Shown here in pieces: positions 1 to 8,337 of a stretch of DNA of 64,000 bases. Below the pieces are notes generated by a model. It made no database searches and was not told where the DNA came from. It was given only the letters and a program-made list of their open reading frames with translations. Made by a program: the position numbers and the translations under genes. Origin of the DNA: Rhizobium phaseoli (GTDB taxonomy: Bacteria > Pseudomonadota > Alphaproteobacteria > Rhizobiales > Rhizobiaceae); the NCBI RefSeq assembly GCF_003985125.1, contig NZ_ML133577.1, forward strand, positions 1-64,000, given 5' to 3'. Position 1 is the first letter of the stretch. Every line of letters begins with the position of its first letter.

Positions 1-240
1 TGGCGCGGCCAGCGCCACATCGCCGGCGGCCGCGCCACCGTCCGATGTGCTCTCTACATGGCAACGCTCTCGGCCATCCGCTGCAGCCCGACCATCAAGG
101 CCTTTCACAAGCGGCTGCGAGACGCCGGCAAACCGCCCAAGGTCGCCATCGTCGCCGCCATGCGAAAGCTCATCATCATGATCAACACTATCCTCAAAAG
201 ACAAACGCCTTGGAACGAGCCGCAACAACACGGTTGCTGA
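1..240 (+). CDS. IS110-family transposase, C-terminal fragment (cut by window edge)
   Basis: The frame is open from base 1, so the gene begins outside the window. About 79 residues are visible. They match the C-terminal part of the IS110/IS116/IS902 transposase family: an ALYMATLSAIR stretch, then a KAFHKRLRDAGKPPKVA segment and an AAMRKLIIMIN helix, ending in TPW. In this family the domain carries the catalytic serine upstream of the part seen here. It differs from the complete IS110-type transposase at 23751-24869, so two different IS110 subgroups are present. Whether the element is intact cannot be judged. Confidence 0.75.
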   Translation, partial: WRGQRHIAGGRATVRCALYMATLSAIRCSPTIKAFHKRLRDAGKPPKVAIVAAMRKLIIMINTILKRQTPWNEPQQHGC

Positions 241-309
241 GGCGCGGAAGCCGAAGGCTGGAGCCTCGAAGGGCGAGGCGGGAGCGCCAACCTGGCGGCG
301 CCACCCTCT

Positions 310-666
310 TTACTTGGCAGGCCGATCAACTGGCAGCTTACAACCCTTGCTCATGCCGGCGGACTGCATGGCGGAAACCTTGCCTTTTGATGCGGCAATT
401 TCGCCTTCCTTGTCTCCTCCGGCAACGCTGCCGATCGGGACGCCGACGAGAAAGACGCCGAAGGCATCGCCGTTCGCCGCGCTGATCTGCTGCTTCGACA
501 AATCGTCCAGCTTGGCGCGCTCCTTCTTGAGTTCGCCAGCGAGAGCTTCGCAGCTAAGGTTCGTATAAGCCGCCATTGGAATATCGACCTGAACGATGGC
601 GTCAGGACGTTTGGCGCAGCCGGCGAGTGTCGCCGTCGCCGCGAATGCGATAATGATCTTTTTCAT
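310..666 (-). CDS. Small putative lipoprotein
   Basis: Encodes 118 residues starting MKKIIIAF. A hydrophobic signal segment ends in the lipobox LAGC, with the lipidated cysteine at residue 17, so the protein is predicted to be anchored to a membrane from the periplasmic side. The mature part holds a charged helical stretch (about residues 45-62, rich in K, E and D) and a glycine-rich hydrophobic stretch around residues 71-85. I do not recognise a family. It is divergent from uvrB with about 225 bp between the starts. Function unknown; the lipoprotein call rests on the signal and lipobox. Confidence 0.75.
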   Translation of the reverse strand: MKKIIIAFAATATLAGCAKRPDAIVQVDIPMAAYTNLSCEALAGELKKERAKLDDLSKQQISAANGDAFGVFLVGVPIGSVAGGDKEGEIAASKGKVSAMQSAGMSKGCKLPVDRPAK

Positions 667-763
667 GAATGGTCCCCAATTCCCGTAATAGCTGTAACAT
701 TGCCGCCCGCAATGCGGGAGACGACCATACCTTCAACCACAGACTTTTTATTTTCCCACTCGA

Positions 764-778
764 GAACCGATTGCTAAC
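764..778. promoter_or_regulatory. Possible degenerate LexA box upstream of uvrB
   Basis: GAAC-N7-TAAC here reads GTTA-N7-GTTC on the other strand, one base from the alphaproteobacterial SOS box GTTC-N7-GTTC. It lies about 114 bp before the uvrB ATG. Spacing and half-site match, but a single mismatched box can arise by chance. Confidence 0.3.
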
Positions 779-891
779 TCTTTGCCGGCATTCCGCGCCC
801 AACATTATTCACCAATCCGAACGATTCATTCGTTTCCCTTTTGTACTCTTTGCCTCTTCCCTTTCGCGCTGACTCTCTCCATATTCGCGCC

Positions 892-3800
892 ATGGCCAAA
901 TCTCCGAAGAAATCCCCCGCCCCGAATGGCTTCGAGGAAGCCCCGCAATCGTCTTTTGAGGGAGCCCCTCTGTCCGGCTCGGTTGCCGATTGGGTGAAGC
1001 AGCTGGAGGCCGATGCGGAAGCCTCGGGCGTCGAGAGCCAGCGCGAAATCGCCTCCAAGGCCGGCAAGCACCGCAAGGCGGTGGAAAACCAGGCGCGCAA
1101 GCATTCGGAGGCCGTCAGTGTCAACAAGAAGGCGACCGCGAGCAAGACCGCGCGCGGCGTCTCGATCGGCGGCTCGACCGATCCGAAGACCCGCGCCGCC
1201 GCCGGGCTCAACCCGGTCGCCGGCCTCGATATCTCGCTGGAGGATGCCGGCAATATCTCGCCCGGCGGCGTCACCGCTACGGTCGAGGCGCTGTCGAAGC
1301 TGATCGAGAGCGGCAATCCGCTGCACAAGAACGGCAAGATTTGGACACCGCACCGCCCTGCCCGCCCCGACAAATCCGAAGGCGGCATCCGCATCCTGAT
1401 GAAATCGGATTACGAGCCGGCCGGCGACCAGCCCACAGCCATCCGCGACCTCGTCGAGGGGCTGGAGAATGGCGACCGCAGCCAGGTGCTGCTCGGCGTC
1501 ACCGGCTCCGGCAAGACCTTCACCATGGCCAAGGTGATCGAGGCGACGCAGCGCCCGGCCGTCATCCTGGCACCGAACAAGACGCTGGCCGCCCAGCTCT
1601 ATTCCGAATTCAAGAACTTCTTCCCCGACAATGCGGTGGAATATTTCGTTTCCTACTACGATTATTACCAGCCGGAAGCCTATGTGCCGCGCTCCGACAC
1701 CTATATCGAGAAGGAAAGCTCGATCAACGAGCAGATCGATCGCATGCGCCACTCGGCGACGCGCTCGCTGCTCGAACGCGACGACTGCATCATCGTCGCC
1801 TCGGTCTCCTGCATCTACGGTATCGGCTCGGTCGAGACCTATACGGCGATGACCTTCCAGATGTCGGTCGGCGACCGGCTGGACCAGCGCCAGTTGCTGG
1901 CCGACCTCGTTGCCCAGCAATATAAGCGCCGCGACATGGATTTTACCCGCGGTTCCTTCCGCGTGCGCGGCGATACGATCGAGCTCTTCCCCGCCCACCT
2001 GGAGGATGCCGCCTGGCGCATCTCGATGTTCGGCGACGAGATCGATGCCATCACCGAGTTCGATCCGCTGACCGGCCAGAAGGTCGGCGATCTGAAATCG
2101 GTGAAAATCTACGCCAATTCGCACTATGTCACCCCGCGCCCGACGCTGAACGGCGCCATCAAATCAATCAAGGAGGAACTCCGGCTTCGCCTCGCCGAGC
2201 TGGAAAAGGCCGGCCGCCTGCTGGAAGCGCAGCGCCTGGAACAGCGCACTCGCTACGATATCGAAATGCTCGAAGCCACCGGCTCCTGCCAGGGCATCGA
2301 GAACTATTCGCGCTACCTCACCGGCCGCGACCCCGGTGATCCGCCGCCGACTTTGTTCGAATATATCCCCGACAACGCCCTCGTCTTCATCGACGAAAGC
2401 CATGTCACCGTACCGCAGATCGGCGGCATGTATCGCGGCGACTTCCGCCGCAAGGCGACGCTGGCCGAATATGGCTTCCGTCTGCCCTCCTGCATGGACA
2501 ACCGGCCGCTGCGCTTCGAGGAATGGGACGCCATGCGCCCCGACACCATCGCCGTCTCGGCCACCCCCGGCAGCTGGGAGATGGAACAATCCGGCGGCGT
2601 CTTCGCCGAACAGGTCATCCGCCCGACCGGCCTGATTGACCCGCCGGTCGAGGTGCGCTCCGCCCGCACCCAGGTCGACGACGTGCTCGGCGAGATCCGC
2701 GAGACCGCGGCCAAGGGCTACCGCACGCTGTGTACCGTGCTGACCAAGCGCATGGCCGAGGACCTGACCGAATATCTGCATGAGCAGGGCGTGCGCGTGC
2801 GCTACATGCATTCCGACATCGACACGCTGGAGCGCATCGAAATCATCCGCGACCTGCGCCTCGGCGCTTTCGACGTGCTCGTCGGCATCAACCTGCTGCG
2901 CGAGGGCCTCGACATTCCCGAATGCGGCTTCGTCGCCATTCTCGACGCCGACAAGGAAGGTTTCCTCCGCTCCGAGACTTCGCTGATTCAGACGATCGGC
3001 CGCGCCGCCCGTAACGTCGACGGCAAGGTCATCCTCTATGCCGACCAGGTCACCGGCTCGATGCAGCGCGCCATGGACGAGACCGCGCGCCGCCGCGAAA
3101 AGCAGATGGCCTATAACCTCGAAAACGGCATCACGCCGGAATCGGTCAAGGCCAAGATCTCCGACATCCTCGACAGCGTCTACGAGCGCGACCACGTCCG
3201 CGCTGACATATCCGGTGTCTCGGGCAAAGGCTTCGCCGACGGCGGCAATCTCGTCGGCAACAACCTGCAGGCCCATCTCAACGCGCTCGAAAAAAGCATG
3301 CGCGACGCCGCCGCCGACCTCGACTTCGAAAAAGCCGCCCGCCTGCGAGACGAAATCAAACGCCTCAAAGCCGCCGAACTGGCGGTCATGGACGATCCGA
3401 TGGCGCGCGAAGAGTCCAAGGCAATGGAAGGCATCAAGCGGAACGCCAAGGCCACCCGCGAGTCCCTTCTCCCCGCCGGGGGTCCGGAGGACGGGTCGAG
3501 ACAACCGGCTCGACCCCAGTCGGTGCCCGACAGGGCGGCGGATGAGGGGGCAACACCCTCCTACTTCTCCAGGCCCTCCCTCGACGACATGGGCCCAGGC
3601 ACCGACACGACCACGCCCCTCTTCCGCAAACCCGATCTAGATGAAATGGGCCGCGACCCCACCACCCCCGCCGGCAAGAGCCTCTTCCGCAAGAACGACC
3701 TCGACGAGATGACAGTTGGCCGCACCGAAAAACCGGTGATCGGCCGCGTGCCGGAGAAGCCGGATGCCTCAAAGAGTACGAAGCGCTTCTCGCCGCTGCT

Positions 3801-3936
3801 GGAGGGACAGCCGGAACGCGATGACGGCGTGCGACCGGTGGCGCGTGGCCGCGTCGGCGCCGGGAGCTATGAGGAGCCGGGCGAGCAGAAGCGCAAGGGC
3901 CGGACGAAGGGGAAGACCGGGCGGCCGGGGCGGTAG
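892..3936 (+). CDS. uvrB: Excinuclease ABC subunit B (UvrB)
   Basis: UvrB is the damage-verifying helicase-like subunit of nucleotide excision repair. It is loaded by UvrA and recruits UvrC. The 1014-residue product (ATG at 892; an upstream TTG at 841 is less likely) shows Walker A GVTGSGKT near residues 202-209, the beta-hairpin motif YYDYYQPEAYVP near 254-265 that inserts between DNA strands, the DESH box near 501-504, helicase motifs GINLLREGLDIPE and QTIGRAARN, and a C-terminal UVR coiled coil near 793-826. Typical UvrB is about 670-700 residues. Here about 170 residues are added at the N-terminus and about 180 at the C-terminus. The tail has a degenerate FRKxDLDEM repeat (three units) and an in-frame intergenic-repeat insertion. 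SOS control is plausible. Confidence 0.97.
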   Translation: MAKSPKKSPAPNGFEEAPQSSFEGAPLSGSVADWVKQLEADAEASGVESQREIASKAGKHRKAVENQARKHSEAVSVNKKATASKTARGVSIGGSTDPKTRAAAGLNPVAGLDISLEDAGNISPGGVTATVEALSKLIESGNPLHKNGKIWTPHRPARPDKSEGGIRILMKSDYEPAGDQPTAIRDLVEGLENGDRSQVLLGVTGSGKTFTMAKVIEATQRPAVILAPNKTLAAQLYSEFKNFFPDNAVEYFVSYYDYYQPEAYVPRSDTYIEKESSINEQIDRMRHSATRSLLERDDCIIVASVSCIYGIGSVETYTAMTFQMSVGDRLDQRQLLADLVAQQYKRRDMDFTRGSFRVRGDTIELFPAHLEDAAWRISMFGDEIDAITEFDPLTGQKVGDLKSVKIYANSHYVTPRPTLNGAIKSIKEELRLRLAELEKAGRLLEAQRLEQRTRYDIEMLEATGSCQGIENYSRYLTGRDPGDPPPTLFEYIPDNALVFIDESHVTVPQIGGMYRGDFRRKATLAEYGFRLPSCMDNRPLRFEEWDAMRPDTIAVSATPGSWEMEQSGGVFAEQVIRPTGLIDPPVEVRSARTQVDDVLGEIRETAAKGYRTLCTVLTKRMAEDLTEYLHEQGVRVRYMHSDIDTLERIEIIRDLRLGAFDVLVGINLLREGLDIPECGFVAILDADKEGFLRSETSLIQTIGRAARNVDGKVILYADQVTGSMQRAMDETARRREKQMAYNLENGITPESVKAKISDILDSVYERDHVRADISGVSGKGFADGGNLVGNNLQAHLNALEKSMRDAAADLDFEKAARLRDEIKRLKAAELAVMDDPMAREESKAMEGIKRNAKATRESLLPAGGPEDGSRQPARPQSVPDRAADEGATPSYFSRPSLDDMGPGTDTTTPLFRKPDLDEMGRDPTTPAGKSLFRKNDLDEMTVGRTEKPVIGRVPEKPDASKSTKRFSPLLEGQPERDDGVRPVARGRVGAGSYEEPGEQKRKGRTKGKTGRPGR
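3463..3550 (+). repeat. RIME-like intergenic repeat inside the uvrB reading frame
   Basis: This stretch of the uvrB tail (about codons 858-886) aligns with the right half of the intergenic repeat at 58974-59050. Both begin cttctcccc, continue with gggggtccg(g/a)aggac, and end near ggc(g/a)gatga. The 88-bp segment keeps the reading frame open and adds a proline-, arginine- and glycine-rich peptide to UvrB. The match was made by eye. Confidence 0.7.
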
Positions 3937-4101
3937 CGAACGCAGACCGTTTGGTGCGTAGAACGCCGGGTAATCGGTACTCGGTAAGCGCTGTCTCGCT
4001 CCCACGTTGACCACGGTGCTTCTGCCTTTTCGAAGACTGCGTCGTGAAGGTGCGACGGCGCTTCGCCGCAACATCGGGCGTTCCGATAAGGTCGATCAGC
4101 G

Positions 4102-4566
4102 CTATTTTCGGGGCCGCATTGATGCCCACCACTTGTTCGAGATGCCGTTCAGATGGTCACGAAGCCCATCTTCAACATGCTCAGGGCTCCAAACAGCAGC
4201 GCATTCTAGGCGGTCGGCCTCTTCAAAGCTGAGCGGGGACTCGGCATTCGCGATCACATCATACGCTAAAATTCTGCCCGAAACCCTATCCTGCTTGAAA
4301 AACACCGCGCCGTCCAACGCGAACACCGTGGGTGGATCAACCTTTCCAACAATGGGCCATCGCCCGGACTTCGCAGCGCTGTCCATCACCCATAACTTGA
4401 AGAGAACCGCTCGATCCCGCACGTCTTGAACCGGTTCTTCACGTTCGAAAACACCGTCGAGAAAAGCGAACAGCGGATGTGTTAGGGCAACGGCGTGAAA
4501 TCGCTTTCCGTTTCCAATGTCGATCCTAACGATATCGCCTCGCTTCTACTTTCTGCTTCTGACCAT
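4102..4566 (-). pseudogene. Imm26-like immunity protein gene with amber codon 7
   Basis: From ATG at 4566 the frame reads MVRSRK, then TAG at 4546-4548, then an open frame KRGDIVRIDIGNGKRFHAVAL continuing to 4102. Together this makes about 154 residues. The pattern (K-x-GDI-hydrophobic-I-x-GNG at the start of a small alpha+beta protein, then an aromatic and acidic middle) resembles immunity protein 26 of contact-dependent or polymorphic toxin systems; I recognise it by pattern only. A CAG or AAG codon mutated to TAG would explain it. Without the N-terminal start, the first usable start is GTG at 4422, which drops the conserved beginning. No cognate toxin is next to it. Confidence 0.5.
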
Positions 4567-4737
4567 CGCGCCCTCGCTGTTCCAGCGGCACGTTTAGCTG
4601 GTCCCGAGAAGTCCGCAAAGGGCGATGGAAGCCTTCGGCACATATTACCAGCCAGATGATTCCACGGTGGGATGCGGAGAGGTGACCGGCCTCATGTCAA
4701 GGCAGAGAGGAGTTTGCCCGCCGCAGCGATGAAACCT

Positions 4738-4756
4738 ATTGCGAAGTGATCGCAAT
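4738..4756. promoter_or_regulatory. Perfect 7-bp inverted repeat
   Basis: ATTGCGA-agtga-TCGCAAT lies 50 bp before the GNAT gene at 4807. It could be an operator for that gene or a structure between units. It is followed by an A-rich run, so on the minus strand a T-rich run precedes it and it is not a terminator for the Imm26-like gene. Confidence 0.3.
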
Positions 4757-4806
4757 CGGCAGAAAAAACCCAGCAAGCACCGCGACAAACAAACCGGTCC
4801 CATCCC

Positions 4807-5193
4807 ATGCCCGAACTCCGCATTGACCCCTTCCCCTCGCCCGACGAACTCACCACACTCTGGTCCGCTGCGTGGAACACCCCCACCGTGCCGGACTTCT
4901 CTCGCATCCTGCCCCGCAGCCTCGCCCATGTCGGCGCCTATCACGACGGCAGCCTCGTCGGCTTTGTCAACGTCGCCTGGGATGGCGGCATTCATGCCTT
5001 CCTTCTCGACACCTGCGTCCGACCCGATATGCGCCGACAGGGCATCGCCACGCAGTTGGTCAGGGAAGCCACGGGGATTGCCCGCGAGCGCGGCGCCGAA
5101 TGGCTGCATGTCGATTTCGAACCGCACCTTACCTCCTTCTATCGCGCCTGCGGTTTCCGGCCGACCGAAGCTGGCCTCATCAAGCTCGCCTAG
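4807..5193 (+). CDS. GNAT-family N-acetyltransferase
   Basis: The 128-residue product has the GNAT core. A beta strand HAFLLDTCVRPDMRRQGIATQLV holds the acetyl-CoA pyrophosphate loop (R-R-Q-G-I-A) around residues 76-84, followed by a helix and a C-terminal YRACGFRPT strand-turn typical of the fold. GNAT enzymes transfer an acetyl group from acetyl-CoA to an amine; the substrate cannot be told from sequence. The 3' end overlaps the convergent gene at 5180-5899 by 14 bp. No operon partner on the same strand. Confidence 0.85.
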   Translation: MPELRIDPFPSPDELTTLWSAAWNTPTVPDFSRILPRSLAHVGAYHDGSLVGFVNVAWDGGIHAFLLDTCVRPDMRRQGIATQLVREATGIARERGAEWLHVDFEPHLTSFYRACGFRPTEAGLIKLA

Positions 5194-5899
5194 TCTCGCC
5201 CTCACCCAAAACCATCCTCTCCTCGCCCTTCACCAGCGCAAAATAAATCCGCTCCACCCGACAGGCCGCACTCCTTGCGCTCGCTTCATACCCCGCCGCT
5301 GGCCAGCCGCGCCGGGGGCTTCCATCGGCCGCGATCAGCCAATACCAGCGCTCGCTTGAATCCATCAGGTCGATCTTGAAGATCCGTCCCATGCAGGCAT
5401 CGCCGTCAAAGCCGATGAAATCGTCGCCGGGCTTTTCCTTCCAGGCGTGGCGCCATTTGCCCTTCGGCTTCTCGCCGCTGATAATCAGCTCCCAGCTCTT
5501 CCAGCCATTATAGTCCGATTGCGCGGTCAGCGAGCCGTCATAGGGCCTATGGTCGATCTGCAGGCAGCCTTCCAGAAACTCCGCCACAGAATGACAGAGG
5601 GTCGTCCACGCCTCGTCACTGTGCCGGGTCAGCTTGAAGGCAAGCTCGTCGGAGACATTCCTCAAGGCCGCGGCGATGGCGGAGGCGACGCCTTCCTTGC
5701 TTGCCGGTTCGCCGCGCAGGCTGATGCCGAGATAGGTGCAGAGAAATTCCGCCGTATCCCGCGCGATCGGTTCGATGACATGCAGGTTGCGGCGCTTGCC
5801 GACCTGATAGCCGCCGAAATCCCGGATGCGGCGCTGAGACTGTTTGCGAAGGGCATTGTTGAGGAACGATCGCAGGAGCGTTCCTATATCGTCTTGCAT
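5180..5899 (-). CDS. Conserved hypothetical protein, 239 aa
   Basis: A soluble 239-residue protein without signal peptide or membrane segment. The N-terminal half is helical and carries FGGYQVGKRRNLHVIEPIARD; the C-terminal half is rich in W, F and Y (GKWRHAWKEKPGDDFIGFDG, then RWYWLIAADGSPRRGWPA), suggesting a beta-rich domain. I do not recognise the family. The gene ends 14 bp inside the convergent GNAT gene and precedes the SRAP gene's 3' end by about 120 bp on the other side. ATG at 5899 is the first start in a long open frame with normal codon use, so the gene is likely real. Confidence 0.7.
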   Translation of the reverse strand: MQDDIGTLLRSFLNNALRKQSQRRIRDFGGYQVGKRRNLHVIEPIARDTAEFLCTYLGISLRGEPASKEGVASAIAAALRNVSDELAFKLTRHSDEAWTTLCHSVAEFLEGCLQIDHRPYDGSLTAQSDYNGWKSWELIISGEKPKGKWRHAWKEKPGDDFIGFDGDACMGRIFKIDLMDSSERWYWLIAADGSPRRGWPAAGYEASARSAACRVERIYFALVKGEERMVLGEGETRRA

Positions 5900-6018
5900 G
5901 CGTGGTCCTCTCCCCGTGAGGATGTGTTTGCCGCATGGTTTCGTAAAAGGCCCCCGCCCGAGCCGGTAATATCAGAGCCATTCCGGGCGCAAGGCGCCAC
6001 GGCTTTGCCGGAACTGCG

Positions 6019-6741
6019 CTAGATCAGCGTCGGTTCGGGATCATCCTCGACCTCTTCGATGATCTCGGGCCTGTCGTTCTTCGGCGAGCCGACATCCCGG
6101 CCGATTTTCCACATCGTCATTCGTTCCACCGGGAAAGGTTTCATCAGATCGTTCGGGTCCGGCTCGGGAGACAGCCAGCGCTCGTAATCCTCGCGATGCA
6201 GGATAACGGGCATGCGATCGTGAATCTCCGCCATCATCGCGTTCGGCTCGCAGGTGACGATGGCGAAGTTGCGGATGGACACGCCATTGGCGTCCTTCCA
6301 CGTCTCCCAGATGCCGGCGAGCGCGAAGGCGGAGCCGTCCTTCATGGCGATGGCATAGGGCTGCTTGTTCTTGCCGGTGCCGTGAATGTCCTTCCATTCG
6401 AAGAAGCCGTTGATCGGCACCAGGCAGCGGCGCGAGCGGTATGCGGCACGGGACATGCCATTGGAGCTGATCCCTTCGCAGCGGATATTGACCGGCGGCG
6501 GCCGGCCGCCTGGCTTGACCCAGGAGGGCATCAGACCCCATCGCGCCACCACGAACATCGGGCCTGACGTATCGGGTTCGCGCACAATGTCCCGGATGAT
6601 AATAGGATAGTCCTGCGACGGCGCGCCATTCCAGCGAGGGAAGCGATTTCCAAGCCCATCAATATCCCCGCCCTTCACGGCAAAGGGAAAATTGCTGATC
6701 AGTTCTTCAAGCGATGTCTTGACGAAAATGCGTCCGCACAT
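6019..6741 (-). CDS. yedK: SOS response-associated peptidase (SRAP/YedK-HMCES family)
   Basis: SRAP proteins form a thiazolidine cross-link between the N-terminal cysteine and an abasic site in single-stranded DNA, shielding it. The 240-residue product begins MCGR, giving the required Cys2 after Met removal. It has the conserved NIRCEGIS segment, the RCLVPINGFFEW block (catalytic asparagine and glutamate region) and the HDRMP motif with the conserved histidine. Length is normal. A perfect GTTC-N7-GTTC LexA box lies 31 bp upstream of the start, so SOS induction is well supported. It is transcribed away from the DUF3828-like gene. Confidence 0.95.
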   Translation of the reverse strand: MCGRIFVKTSLEELISNFPFAVKGGDIDGLGNRFPRWNGAPSQDYPIIIRDIVREPDTSGPMFVVARWGLMPSWVKPGGRPPPVNIRCEGISSNGMSRAAYRSRRCLVPINGFFEWKDIHGTGKNKQPYAIAMKDGSAFALAGIWETWKDANGVSIRNFAIVTCEPNAMMAEIHDRMPVILHREDYERWLSPEPDPNDLMKPFPVERMTMWKIGRDVGSPKNDRPEIIEEVEDDPEPTLI

Positions 6742-6771
6742 AGGGCCCTCGCTGCCGACAGAAGATTAGAT

Positions 6772-6786
6772 GTTCTTATTATGTTC
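6772..6786. promoter_or_regulatory. LexA (SOS) box of the SRAP gene
   Basis: The sequence GTTC-ttattat-GTTC exactly matches the LexA operator known for Rhizobiaceae and other alphaproteobacteria (GTTC-N7-GTTC). It sits 31 bp upstream of the SRAP start codon at 6741, within the expected promoter region. Confidence 0.8.
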
Positions 6787-7024
6787 CGGAACGAGGCCCG
6801 GTCAACAAAGCGTCAGTTGTGTGCTTGCCGGAATGCCCCTCCCGCCGGGGACCGGAGCGGCAGGCCGATTGCCGATCTTACTAAACTGAAGCGCGCCGGG
6901 AAGAATAGTTTCGCACCACCCGGAATCGGCGGGGCCGGCGGCCATGCGGACACCCTCCGAAAATGCCGCTCCACGTCGACGCCGGTTTCGGCTATGATTC
7001 TCCACCCATCCGCGGAGAGCCTGC

Positions 7025-7492
7025 ATGCGTCTGCCCACCTTCATCCTCGCCCTCGCCGTCTCGGCTTTCGCAGCCCTGCCAGCTCTGGCGGAGACCTACA
7101 AGACGCCGAAAGCGCTGCTCAAGGCGCTCTACAGCTACGACACCGACAGAAGCGACGCCGAGGCGCCCTCGCCCTATTCGATCTTCTTTTCCGATCAGCT
7201 GAACAAACTTCTCAAGGCCGATCTCGACAACACGCCGGAGGGCGACGTCGGCGCGGTCGATTTCGATCCTGTCATTGCAGGCCAGGACGGCGAAGCCAAC
7301 AACGTCCGGATCGGCCAGCCGATCCTGCTGGACGACAAGGCCGAGGTGGAAGTGCAGTTCGAAAACGGCGGAGAGATAACGCTCTTCTATACCCTGGTGC
7401 GCGAACACGGCGGCTGGAAGGTTGACGACATCGCCAATCAGAAAGGGGATGCTCCCTGGAGCCTGAGCGCGCTGCTGGGGGATGCGCAGTAG
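7025..7492 (+). CDS. Secreted DUF3828-like protein
   Basis: Encodes 155 residues with a Sec signal peptide (MRLPTFILALAVSAFAALPALA, cleavage after ALA at residue 22). The mature domain has the pattern of small periplasmic DUF3828 proteins: an initial helix preceding YKTPKALLKALYSYD, an FFSDQLNKLLKADL helix, a DFDPVIAGQD segment, and a beta-sheet ending in LVREHGGWKVDDI. The family has no assigned biochemical role. The gene stands alone between the divergent SRAP gene and the cold-shock gene. Confidence 0.75.
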   Translation: MRLPTFILALAVSAFAALPALAETYKTPKALLKALYSYDTDRSDAEAPSPYSIFFSDQLNKLLKADLDNTPEGDVGAVDFDPVIAGQDGEANNVRIGQPILLDDKAEVEVQFENGGEITLFYTLVREHGGWKVDDIANQKGDAPWSLSALLGDAQ

Positions 7493-7974
7493 GCGGGGGC
7501 AGACCCAGGCGCGCCGCCCCTCTCGTCAGAGAAACGTGCTGGCATGCGGTATGCACCGAGCGCGAGCAAAGAGCAATGCAGGGTTGTTGCGCGCCATGTT
7601 GTCCCGTTTCGGCACGCCGATCCCGCTATGGCACAGCTGTGCAAGGATCTGCTAACTTTTGGTCAAGTATCTGAATCTTCGGCATTTCCTGTCACGATAA
7701 GCGGCATGCCACAATAATGGCGCTTGCATTTTGACCGAAATGATGGCACCAATCCACCTACTCGGGCATTTGCATGCCGGTGACTGGACTGATGTGGCAA
7801 TCCCTTCCATTACGGAAGGAGACGCGGGAATACCCGCCTGCGTAGACGTTCTTTCCCCGTACGTGACTTCTCCGACTGACCCTTCGTCCCCTCGATTCGG
7901 GGCGAAAGCTAAAGCCGTCCGCTTCCCCTCGGGGGCGCGGATACTACACAGACTAAGGGAAAAGGACGATCCCA
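7493..7974 (+). other. 482-bp gene-free stretch before the cold-shock gene
   Basis: No convincing gene is present here. The last 100 bases carry two short GC-rich hairpins and a Shine-Dalgarno (aaaagga), and are probably the transcribed leader of the cold-shock gene. Upstream of that nothing more than scattered AT-rich promoter-like sequence is visible. Confidence 0.5.
7888..7935 (+). promoter_or_regulatory. Structured 5' leader of the cold-shock gene
   Basis: Two adjacent hairpins are visible: CCCC-tcgattc-GGGG at 7888-7902 and a CCCC-tc-GGGGG stem near 7925-7935, about 40 bp before the csp start. Long structured leaders that change fold with temperature are known for cspA-type mRNAs; that this one does so is inference. 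Confidence 0.35.
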
Positions 7975-8187
7975 ATGGCCACCAAAGGCACCGTAAAATT
8001 CTTCAACCAGGACAAGGGTTTTGGTTTCATCACGCCGGACGGGGGCGCAAAGGACGTTTTCGTCCACATCTCCGCGCTGCAGGCTTCTGGCATCCAGTCG
8101 CTGCGCGAAGGCCAGCAGGTTACCTTCGACACCGAGCCGGACCGCATGGGCAAGGGCCCGAAGGCCGTCAACATCTCGGCTTCGTAA
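7975..8187 (+). CDS. Cold-shock domain protein (CspA family)
   Basis: The 70-residue single-domain protein has the OB-fold RNA-binding motifs RNP1 (KGFGFITP, residues 14-21) and RNP2 (VFVHIS, 28-33). Csp proteins bind single-stranded RNA and DNA and melt secondary structure in transcripts. Length is standard. The start follows aaaagga with 7 bp spacing. A strong intrinsic terminator follows 27 bp after the stop, so the gene is a single-gene unit with a long structured leader. Confidence 0.96.
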   Translation: MATKGTVKFFNQDKGFGFITPDGGAKDVFVHISALQASGIQSLREGQQVTFDTEPDRMGKGPKAVNISAS

Positions 8188-8213
8188 GTCGGACTTCCGC
8201 TTTCTGCGGCATG

Positions 8214-8244
8214 AACGGCGCTCCGCAAGGGGCGCCGTTTTTGT
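8214..8244 (+). terminator. Rho-independent terminator of the cold-shock gene
   Basis: AACGGCGC pairs with GCGCCGTT across a 10-base loop and is followed by a T run (ttttgttt). It is 27 bp beyond the csp stop codon. Confidence 0.85.
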
Positions 8245-8337
8245 TTGCGCTTGCGAATGAACGGGCTCTGATCCACGGTAATATGGTTGCGATGCGGCCA
8301 GCCAGACACCCCGGCGCTGTCCCTATTGGAGACAGTC

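Noticed and set aside
826..2124. 432-codon minus-strand frame
   Set aside because: Also a shadow of uvrB; no motif, and composition typical of antisense frames.
2164..3504. 446-codon minus-strand frame inside uvrB
   Set aside because: It is antisense to conserved UvrB codons, is rich in A, G, V and D typical of shadow frames in GC-rich DNA, and has no ribosome site or family pattern.
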